A stretch of 64,000 nucleotides of DNA, taken from contig NC_062219.1 in the NCBI RefSeq assembly GCF_902686445.1, positions 106,827,160 to 106,891,159 of the forward strand, given 5' to 3'. The position numbers and the translations under genes are program-made. The DNA is from Sciurus carolinensis (lineage: Eukaryota > Chordata > Mammalia > Rodentia > Sciuridae). The notes beneath the pieces are model-generated. The model made no database searches, was not told the origin of the DNA, and was given only the letters and a program-made list of their open reading frames with translations. How positions within the stretch are numbered: the stretch's first letter is position 1; every line of letters starts with the position of its first letter. Positions 56,426 to 64,000 of the stretch are shown here, in pieces.

Positions 56426-57380
56426 CAAGTCTAGTAGATTTCATATCAAAGCTCACATCCTTTTCTACCACACCCCGTGTCTACTTATGATATTAATATA
56501 ATTCAACAGTTGTTAATCAAGGAAAAAGTCAGAATCACTGAAAACGGACTCAAGTCAGTGGGACCCTTCTTCTGATTTTGTAATTGTGTGAATTCTAACA
56601 GATTCTTTGCATCTATGCCCGCTTTGAAAACTCTGGGCAGTGCATCTTACATTCCCAAAGATCCTCTTGAGACTATGAGCCGGTGTCTGCACGCCCTAAA
56701 GGCAGTGACTTCTACATTTCAGATAAGTGCTATCTCCTGGTGAATAAGCTCAAGTGGTGAATTTCATTACAAGGATCCTGCAAAGAGAAGATAAAGACAA
56801 CAAAGGAGCCAAAGGAGAGCAGGAAAGAGGAAGATAAGAACAAAGAAAAATTCAAAAGAAGCTAAATTTAGAAATCACTGGGAGTCCCATTGTTCCAGTT
56901 ACAAACATATCTTGTTGTCCAGCAGAAAGAATTCTGTCCACAATGGCTCTTGTGAGGTCAGAGCAAGAAATGGCCCAGTTCTGCCTGGGCATAACCCCCA
57001 GGGGTCATTTCCCTTTGGGGACTCCATAACTTTTGCCATTTTCAGAATAAGAATAAAAAAGGACTGCAGTTGGTTGTTTGTTAAAATCAGTTATGGAGAC
57101 CAATATTTACTTGTTTAGAAATTAAAATTTGTACAGTATTTCAATGGACTTGTCATTTAGAGTCTAAAAATTTCTAATTACTTTGGTCTTTGGAAGACAT
57201 TATCATAGCTACATTCAAGGTAATAAATTCCTTTCTCTTCAAATAATTGGTGTCAAAAGTATGGTAGCACCTCCTTCACTTCATGATAGTAGAACCAAAC
57301 GCTCTGTTCCCTAAGACAGTGTAGCACACAGTCCTAACACCTATGGGGTTGAGATGGAGGAAGGTCTTCATAGTTTCCCC
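56426..57380. other. Unique sequence, nothing recognised
   Basis: No repeat or gene is secure. The open frame 56912-57118 has no recognisable domain. Confidence 0.4.
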
Positions 57381-57383
57381 ATA

Positions 57384-57535
57384 TGGTCCTCATCAGATTT
57401 CTCATTAAATGCCCTGGAATTCAAAAGTCAGTCGGGTGATAGATTCAAAGTGATAAAGGACAAAATGTGGAATCCAAGAATCCTCAAACCAGCTAAAGTG
57501 TCCTTCCCAAAAGGAGAAGAAATGGAGGCATTTCC
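57384..57535 (+). pseudogene. Orphan LINE-1 ORF1 C-terminal fragment
   Basis: The open frame at 57354-57668 includes NPRILKPAKVSF, which matches the C-terminal block QPRILYPAKLTF of the intact ORF1 at 48.8 kb. The DNA before it (CAGATTTCTCATTAAATGCC, TTCAAAGTGATAAAGGACAA) also lines up with ORF1 codons between the RRM and that block. No other part of a LINE-1 is next to it. It is a ~150-bp scrap, not a gene. Confidence 0.75.
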
Positions 57536-57544
57536 CATGACTGA

Positions 57545-57675
57545 GTTCCTTTGTGCTGCTGTAACAAAACACCTTAGACTGTGTAATATATTAGCAGGAC
57601 TTAATTTGGCCAGTTCTGTAGACTGGCAAGTTCATGATCAAAGCACTTTGTTGCTGTATATCACATGATGGACTG
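57545..57675 (-). repeat. Possible MaLR/MST-type LTR scrap, antisense
   Basis: TTTGTGCTGCTGTAACAAAA, CACCTTAGACTGTGTAATAT and GGCCAGTTCTGTAGACTGGC resemble the reverse complement of the 3' end of MaLR LTRs ('...acccagtctaaggtattttgttatagcagcac'). Short and weak. Confidence 0.5.
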
Positions 57676-57707
57676 AGAATGAGGATTGAATTCAATCCCT
57701 CAGGCAC

Positions 57708-57820
57708 TGTTTTTTTTTTTTTTTTTAATTATTTTTTACAGATAGAACACCCTGGTAATTGAATCAAGGGCCTCACACATATCAGGCAAGTGCTCTATCA
57801 TTGAGTTACATCTCCTGCCT
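57708..57820 (-). mobile_element. ID-type SINE, antisense, decayed
   Basis: A T run (57710-57726) marks the A tail. Then TGGTAATTGAATCAAGGGCC (B-box region reversed) and AAGTGCTCTATCATTGAGTT (A-box region reversed) follow. Confidence 0.75.
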
Positions 57821-57821
57821 G

Positions 57822-57899
57822 CCCTCCCTCCCTCCTCCTTCCTTCCTTCCTTCCTTCCTTCCTTCCTTCCTTCCTTCCTTCCTTCCTTCCTTCCTTCCC
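57822..57899. repeat. (CTTC)n microsatellite
   Basis: A CCCT/CTCC-rich lead-in passes into about 58 bases of perfect CCTT repeats, starting directly behind the 5' end of the antisense ID. The open frame 57759-58025 with its LPSFLPSF repeat is an artefact of this tract. Confidence 0.97.
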
Positions 57900-58890
57900 T
57901 GCCTGGAGCAAGCTTCCATTGAACCTCCTTTGCTAACCATTACTGTCAGTTCTCTATTAAATCACTGCTACCTTAGAACTTCCAATTTCCTAGTTAGAAT
58001 TGAAAATAGGTTTTTTAAAATCTAATGTTAGAATCTATAATTGGGAAATCTGTTTTCTCTTAGAGGTGGAAATGCCACAGTAACCATCTGCTTTGAAACT
58101 CTTAAAAGTGAAGTAAATATTAGCAGTGGGATAAAATAAGGTGGTAGTTACTATCAGGCTTATGGATATATCAAAATATTTAACTTTGAACACTTAGTAT
58201 GGAGCAGTATTGATCCTAAGCACTAGACTCCATGTGTGTTGAAGGTTTACTGCGCAGCTCTGTGAATGTATTACTTCTATTGTCCCAAAGCTAGCACTTT
58301 TCACCTTCTTTTGCCAGATGGTACTGCTTATATATTTTCAAAGTTAGTATTTTAGCCTTCAAAAAAAAAAAATGACAGCATGGATGGAAAATTAAGCCCA
58401 TTTTATTTTGTTTACTATTTTCCAAGACATATCTTTAGGATATATCACCAATCTGGACATTTTCACAAATATTCTCATCAATCTGCCTGTTCTGTGTCTC
58501 TGAACAGTCTTCTCACTGTGTATAACAATGATTTTTAAGATTTTTTCTAAACAAAAAATAACCTTTCAGTGACAAGTTCTTATGTTTAAAAATGTATATA
58601 CTCAGTCGGGTTCTTTTCAATGATAGAAGTCAACAACACTTTTGCTACCAAATATCTTTAATCTTCCATGTTATTGGAGCTGTATTTGTGTCCTTGGGGA
58701 CAGAGGATTTTGAAACCCAAACCCCACAGCACCAATAAAACATTTGTGTGATATGGCAACAGGAAGGTTATTGAAATGAAGTTCACAGCAAGATCTTGGT
58801 TCATTCAAGAAAATTAATAAACCCTGGTCTCAATTAAAAGATAGGAAACTAGAAGGAGACATGCTTGTAAAAAGAATAATTTAAAAATGA
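57900..58890. other. Unique sequence, nothing recognised
   Basis: No supported gene or repeat family. Confidence 0.4.
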
Positions 58891-58897
58891 GACGCTT

Positions 58898-59115
58898 TTA
58901 CATTCTATGTACCAGGTATTGTTCTAAGGGATTTACTTAGAATAACTTTTAATTCTCATACTCTTGGGGAAAGGTGCATTGTGTATATTAAAAAAATGAA
59001 GGGATAAGAGAAGTTAAACAACTTCCCTTGTTTATGCTCAAATCAATCACAACAGAGTCTAGTGTTCTAGGGCCAGAATCAGGGCTGGAATGCAGTCATT
59101 TGCTCTGAGTTCCTG
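58898..59115 (-). repeat. MIR-like SINE relic, antisense
   Basis: CTATGTACCAGGTATTGTTC, TAATTCTCATACTCTTGGGG, AAAATGAAGGGATAAGAGAA, GTTAAACAACTTCCCTTG and GGCCAGAATCAGGGCTGGAA follow inverted MIR order, with substitutions throughout. Confidence 0.7.
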
Positions 59116-60225
59116 AGAACTCACTGGCATAGTTGCTGACAGATCTGACTCCCATCCCATTTTCCGTACTTTGACCTGCTTGGATCTGTCTCTTCCCAAA
59201 GCATCCATCCAATTGCCCCATTGGTTGAGCTCTTGAAGCCTTCTTATTCTGCATGTGCTCACCATCCCCACTAGCTGGATTGTGACATGCTGGGGATCCT
59301 GAGGAGTCTTATAGATCTTCCATGTGCCTGCAGAGGAGAGCTTAGGCTGCTTGGGCTGGGTCCCTTGGGTGCTCAGGAGGGCCCTCCTCCCAGTCTTTGA
59401 TCACGTCTGTAACAAGAACACAGAAGACTTCCTTTAGGCCTCTCCTTCCAACCCCCCAACTTCCGCATCAAGTTAAGGCAAAGTCTAGAGCCACATGATC
59501 TGGGAAACTTTGTCTGTCCTCCAGCATCCCTTTGTCATTGCTGTCCTCTTTTAATCAGGGTATGAGGTAGAATGCACAGTGCCATCATCTTTCTAGTGTT
59601 CTAGAAACTTCCTCTCCAGGCCAACCTAATTCAAGTGCCCTCTATTCTGACACCTTTTGGACTTACCCCCTCTTTCTGTTCAAATCCCATTCAGTTATAG
59701 AGAGCACATTCTGTATCCTGGTCTTCTATCTTCCTCTTATCAGACACAGACACAGTTGCTCAGGATCACTGAGCCTTTCAGAATTTCATCCTGGGGAATG
59801 AATGCTCTTATAGGCTAGAGCAGGCATGGCGATGGGATAGGACACAGTTCCTCCAGGACCACATGGATGTGGGAAATGCATATAGTTGTGAGCAATTTTA
59901 CATGTGGTATCAGGGTATGTGACCTTAAAAGAGAAAAGCTACTTTTGCAATTTTGAATACTTTCCTCATAAAAATTTTGAAAACTGTATCTTAGAATTGA
60001 GTTAATGACAATATAGTTCAGGCTGGATCATATTTATTTTTTTTCCTCTCTTGATCTCAGAAGAAATTAAAGCATTTTCATGGGTCCCTACGAGCTTGAG
60101 GACCCTGAGAACCAGGCTTCCTATGCCTATGCCTATTAGGAAATTTGGTCCCATGAAGTTTAATTCAAATCATAAGGGTAGAGTTCAAGTGATTTTTACC
60201 TATGAGGGTACGCATGTAGTCAAGA
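59116..60225. other. Unique sequence, nothing recognised
   Basis: A moderately GC-rich stretch with no gene I can support. The minus-strand open frame 59059-59271 overlaps the MIR relic. Confidence 0.4.
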
Positions 60226-60227
60226 CT

Positions 60228-60675
60228 CAGTTTAAGAAGAGTGATATTTTTGCATCCACACCATGTCCTCCATTCCTCATCCCAGTCACTCCGTCCTCCA
60301 TTCATCTGTGTTGCCTATTTGTGACTTTCATAAACGAAATTATACAGTGTGTGCTGTTTCAACTGGCTTATGTTGCTCAACATGATACCTGAGAGACTTA
60401 CCCATAATACATATAGCATGAGCTCTTTTTAGAAAACGTTTCTGGGTCGTCTTCCATTATATGAACACATCAAACATTGTGTATCCATTCTTCTGTCAAC
60501 AGACATTTGATTTGTTTGCAGTTTGGTGGTAGTGTGAAAAAAATCTGCCATGAACAAACTTGTATATGAATCTTGATGGGCAGACATGCTCATTTCTCCT
60601 GGGCTTACACATAGGAAACACATGAAATAGATATTTTCAATACATATTTTCAGAGGTGGAGTTAAGATTTTTTCC
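60228..60675 (-). mobile_element. Old LINE-1 3' fragment, antisense
   Basis: The plus strand contains the reverse of a LINE-1 3' end in order: TTCATAAACGAAATTATACA, CTGGCTTATGTTGCTCAACA, GTGTATCCATTCTTCTGTCA, ACAGACATTTGATTTGTTTG and CTGCCATGAACAAACTTGTA. It is of an older mammalian type than the nest. Open frames 60051-60392 (plus) and 60429-60677 (minus) are reads across it. Confidence 0.75.
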
Positions 60676-60858
60676 AAATCAAGGTTGATGATTATTTAAG
60701 GTCCCTTTTACCTGAGATTTGATTCTTAGAATTGGTTCTGACAGTGGTAGTAAAGTTGATGAACCAGGCTTTGCAGTATTTTACAGAAGTTAGTTGTTCT
60801 CAAAGTTTGGTCTTAGGACCAATGGTATTAGGGAAAATATGGAAAAATATGGAAAATA

Positions 60859-61268
60859 GTGGCACCAGAAAGAAACAAGCAGCAAGTGGAGATGTAGAAG
60901 AGCAAGGTTTATCCAGCACCAGTACAGGCTCAGCAGAGTCTCTTCCAAAGGCTGAGCACTGCTCTTTGTTCTCAGGATCTTTTATACAGTAAAGACTTCC
61001 AGGTTTCAAGTCTTTTTCATGCAAGAAGCCTTGATGTCTCCACTTTTCCCAGGCAGTGCTGGTTCCTATCACAGCTGCTGAGTAAGCATGATTACAGAAG
61101 CAGAAACTAGCAGGTTGCAGGTATTAATAGAGATGAAAAGAAACATCTTAGGAAGGAGTTGCCGCTTTATCCCCTTGACCCTTGATGGTCAGGATGCATC
61201 TGCTGCCCCCAGAGAGCATCAATTTATCACTTGTTGGTATCCTCTCCTGAGTAATAGATGAGAGGCTG
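60859..61268 (-). mobile_element. 3' LTR of an antisense class I ERV
   Basis: On the minus strand a TATA box (TATAAAAG, plus 60979-60986) is followed ~75 bases later by a polyadenylation-type signal (GGATAAACC, plus 60905-60913) and a U5-like end TTTCTTTCTGGTGCCA. The spacing is right for U3-R-U5. Immediately upstream on that strand lies envelope-tail sequence, so this is the 3' LTR. The 5' boundary is uncertain because I see no clean polypurine tract. The open frames 60732-60992 and 60800-61072 lie in the LTR. Confidence 0.75.
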
Positions 61269-61560
61269 TCTCTTTTTTAACAACTGTTTTTTCAAAAAAA
61301 GTTCTCATAATGTTGATTAAAAGGAACTGGACACAAGGAGTAAGTAGGCACCCAGCAAATATAGCCATAATCACCCCAATTATCATCTTAATTCCTTTTA
61401 TTCAAGAGAAACATCCTCCGAAGTGGTGGTCTGTGTCCCATTTTTTCCAATTCTGTACAGGCACATGGGCAAATTTTACCATATGATCTGGGATCTTTTC
61501 TAGAACTTTCCCTGTGTCATCTATTTGAAAAAAAAAAAAAAAAAAACTTACTCAAGTTTC
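61269..61560 (-). pseudogene. ERV envelope remnant (transmembrane tail)
   Basis: A minus-strand reading at about 61320-61390 includes a hydrophobic stretch, MIIGVIMAIFAGCLLTPC, where the membrane anchor of a retroviral envelope protein would lie, directly before the LTR. A stop lies a few residues before it. Only the last part of envelope is recognisable, and the space back to integrase is too short for a complete gene. It is decayed and non-functional. Confidence 0.6.
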
Positions 61561-61569
61561 ATGTAATTC

Positions 61570-61960
61570 CATGATCTTACCCAGTTACTTGGATACATGG
61601 GTCACATGAGGAAGTGGAATCTGGCAGGACTGTGGGGGACCAGATCAATAATAGCAAGTAATAGAATAAGCACACAAACTGATAAAATGGAAGACAGTAT
61701 ATTACAGTAAGGAAATATTTGTAGAGAATAAAACAGTTTATTTTTTACCAGGCAGTTGACTCCGCAGACTTCAGCTGTGCATCGACTGACCAGCTTCTGG
61801 TATACGCAGAGCAGGGCTTTGAGATTGTAGTTTCATTCTTTGTAGTGTCAGATATAGGGTTGTCTCCAGATTAAGGACCATTTTCCATTTTCTTTGATTC
61901 TCAGTTGGCCCAGCAGGTTAGCTCTGGAGTGGTGAATCCAGGTGACCATTTTGTTACTTA
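61570..61960 (-). other. ERV interior between pol and envelope tail
   Basis: This segment lies between the integrase end and the envelope tail on the minus strand. It presumably holds decayed envelope sequence, but I see no recognisable domain and frames are broken. Confidence 0.4.
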
Positions 61961-61969
61961 GGGAGCAGG

Positions 61970-62510
61970 GAGGGTGGTTAAGATTACAGTGTGGGGCCCC
62001 TTCCACATTGGGGAAGGGATTTTTTAAAGTCTTTTATCCATATTTGGTCCCCAGTTTTATGGGGGTGAACTGCTATGCCCAAGCACATGGGTATTCTATC
62101 TGTGAGGCACTTATGTCTTTGTGGGATTGTGAGCTCCAATGTTTGTAGCTGTTTATGCAAGTGTAAGTCTCCCAATTTTCTGGTGTCTCTACTTAAGCTG
62201 ACTAGCCTGGGTGGTCACCCATAAAGGATTTGGAATGGCAAAAATCATGTTTGCCTGGGGTGAACATCTCACTTTTGAGAGGGTGACGGGCAGCATGTAC
62301 TCTCCACTGAATTTTTTCAGCCCATGTCCCCTGTTGTACTGTATCAGCCACAAACACTGGTCCATTGTCTGACTCTCTGGTTAGAGGCATCCTGTGTCTG
62401 GGAATAAAGTCCCCCAGGAGAAACTTAGCTACCTCTTTTTGTATTTTTAGTTTGGATTGGAAAGGCTTCCATTCATCCCAAAGGTACAGACAAAAACTCA
62501 TAAGTATTTG
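61970..62510 (-). pseudogene. ERV pol remnant: integrase
   Basis: Two minus-strand open pieces belong to a gammaretrovirus-like integrase, the enzyme that joins proviral DNA to the host. The piece 62202-62501 has the catalytic-core phrase ESDNGPVFVAD at residues 43-53 (about 62343-62375). The piece 61984-62175 has the C-terminal phrase GDQIWIKDFKK, a DNA-binding domain hallmark of this virus class. They are in different frames with stops between, so no enzyme can be made. Confidence 0.88.
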
Positions 62511-62879
62511 TATCCTTGGTTCAGGCTGACTTCATGAAGTCCACTTCCCTATCCTCAAACAAGGACTCTCCACACTGCTGTGTGCTGGCCAGTTTATTAG
62601 GTCCCTAGTGAGTCTAGTTTTGAAAGCAGGTTTTGCAATTCTGGGAGACGGAGGAGCCAAGTGCAGGGAGATGAGCATGAGTGGTACTGAGCTACTAAGG
62701 TCTCCAGGGCGATTTTGCCCCTATGGGTCAGTTTGTGCTGTTGGTGGACCGGTGTGTAAGCTAGTTGTTCTAGAATGGAAACTCTGTGGTCTCATGTGAG
62801 CCGCCAACCTTGGTTCCCCCTTCCTATTTTATCTATTCCTCTTCTTTAGGTATAGGTGGCATTTCTGGGACTAGCAAGA

Positions 62880-63240
62880 TTTTGACTTTTTCTGGTGGTT
62901 CTTTCTATTTGGTGGCAGCATCAGTGTGGTGGTTCCCTTTTGTCACTGGAACTGTGAAGTGGACAACTGCCACATCCTTTGTTTTCCATACTACTTCTAG
63001 AAGTTGTAAAATTTTATCTTGGTCCTTGATCCCTACTTTTTTCTGCAGTAAGGAGTCCTCTTTCCTTGTATCAGACTCCATGGACATGTAGAGTAGAAAA
63101 GTCATATCGTGAGTCAGTATAGCCATTTGCTCAGATGTTGGCTGACTGGTATTGACTGAGTTGGAGTGTCCTGATTATTGTCCACAATTCTGCTCTTTGT
63201 GCTGACCATCCTCGGGGAAGTGCCTCTCTTTCTATTACTT
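62880..63240 (-). pseudogene. ERV pol remnant: RNase H
   Basis: The minus-strand open piece 62905-63126 includes ILQLLEVVWKTKDVAVVHF and ends TKGNHHTDAATK, matching the end of the RNase H domain of gammaretroviral pol in order and spacing. The part before it (63130-63240) continues in another frame with stops. It lies upstream of integrase, as expected for pol read right to left. Confidence 0.85.
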
Positions 63241-64000
63241 TGCAGTCATACACCACAACATACCTAGTCATTCTTATCTTCTATAAAATTACTTTTATCA
63301 GTAGGAAGGACAAAGTCTAGGTTTTAGAATGGGAGTCTGGAGGTCTGAAGGTTGCCAGGAAGAATACCTGCAGTCAGTGTTACTTGGCATTTGGGATCAC
63401 GGACCTTGGTTAGGTTTGGTGTGTCTGACAGCACCTCCCTCTGGTTTGAATGAGACATCTGGAGACAGAGGAAGCAGCTGGGATGAGTCCTGTCCACACT
63501 GAAGCTCCCTGCTCCTCTGTTGCTCTCTGGAAGTGTCTTCCTGGCAAACTTGCTAGTAGCCAGGTTTCTCGAACTCATTGAGGATAGTAAATCCCAGAGT
63601 GAGGACGAGATGAAATCACTTTACTTTGGTAAAGTGGCCCTTTGGTCCACTTTACTGTCAACCTTCAGGCTCTTTAGGACAAGTCCCTTGACTAACTGAT
63701 CCTGATGCTGATGTACACTGACCTATAGCAGGGATTCTTCTTGAGCAATATGTATTGGTATTTTTTTGCAGCAGCTCATGCACCACTGTGTTACTGCTAT
63801 CCCTGCTGTGTCTGCACATTAAGGACACAGAGTATCCCAGGGCCACCCTCCCAGGGCCCATGGTGGGAATGGTTCAAGTAGTTCCAGCCATGCCATGGCT
63901 GAGTGTGTGATTTATGGACACCAGCCTCCAAGTAATTCTGAATCACAGAACTTCTTAATTACTAGGTGAGAGTCGCCATCCCCATCCCCAGCACACCTTG
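63241..64000 (-). pseudogene. ERV pol remnant: probable RT end/connection, runs off the edge
   Basis: By position this should be the end of reverse transcriptase and the connection to RNase H. Broken minus-strand frames at 63324-63578 and 63658-63861 contain short matches in keeping with that (for example AGILPGNLQTSRLPF). No RT active-site motif is visible, so that part, with gag and the 5' LTR, would lie beyond 64000 if it survives. Confidence 0.55.

Noticed and set aside
57759..58025. 88-codon open frame with repeating LPSF
   Set aside because: It is a read through the (CTTC)n microsatellite and an antisense ID SINE.
62786..63091. 101-codon plus-strand frame
   Set aside because: It is the reverse of the ERV RNase H region, which reads correctly on the minus strand.
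1..64000. Search for a novel gene system, CRISPR array, operon or phage-like locus
   Set aside because: The window is mammalian repeat-rich DNA; no spaced direct repeats of CRISPR type, no gene clusters and no bacterial signals were seen.

Overview
This window looks like nuclear DNA from a rodent of the squirrel family (Sciuridae: marmots, ground squirrels, tree squirrels and relatives). The evidence is the repeat set. It holds tRNA-derived ID SINEs, composite SINEs with a 7SL-derived B1-like half fused to an ID-like half, rodent-type MaLR LTRs, old MIR/L2 relics and a LINE-1 family with a distinctive ~68-bp tandem array in its 5' UTR. The species is inferred, not proven. I found no cellular protein-coding gene, rRNA, tRNA gene or CRISPR array. 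The long open frames belong to LINE-1, to endogenous retrovirus remnants or to low-complexity DNA. The window reads as intergenic or intronic.

Layout. 1-8.97 kb: unique AT-rich DNA with ID elements, a B1-ID composite, a recent 5'-truncated LINE-1 (5.07-5.87 kb), a very old LINE-1 (5.9-8.3 kb) split by an ID insertion, and two antisense LINE-1 3' ends. 9-25.2 kb: mostly unique DNA with MIR/L2 relics, an ancient repeat near 11.5-12.1 kb, a 2.1-kb LINE-1 3' half (15.9-18.0 kb), several SINEs and an antisense MaLR LTR. 25.6-31.6 kb: a decayed LINE-1 with short LINE-1 3' ends nested in it and SINEs in its probable 5' UTR. 32-40.4 kb: SINE, MIR and L2 relics, a sense MaLR LTR with TG...CA ends, and a probable second LTR near 37.1-37.7 kb.

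40.5-53.9 kb is the most notable region: a four-member nest of LINE-1 elements. An old LINE-1 (A) was split by a younger one (B). B was in turn split by a short 5'-truncated copy (C) and by a complete ~6.6-kb copy (D). Target-site duplications support the C and D insertions. Copy D keeps its 5' UTR, an intact 337-codon ORF1 and an open reverse-transcriptase domain. Its ORF2 has a frameshift, a substituted endonuclease active-site residue and two in-frame stops, so D is probably dead but recent.

54-60.7 kb: a B1-ID composite next to a MaLR LTR, a possible DNA-transposon relic, MIR/L2 relics, an orphan LINE-1 ORF1 fragment, a CTTC microsatellite and an antisense LINE-1 end. 60.86-64.0 kb: an antisense, decayed class I (gammaretrovirus-like) endogenous retrovirus. 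It retains RNase H, integrase, the tail of an envelope gene and a 3' LTR, and it runs off the right edge. No operon or pathway is present. The only functional coupling is the usual one, in which SINEs depend on LINE-1 enzymes for mobility.
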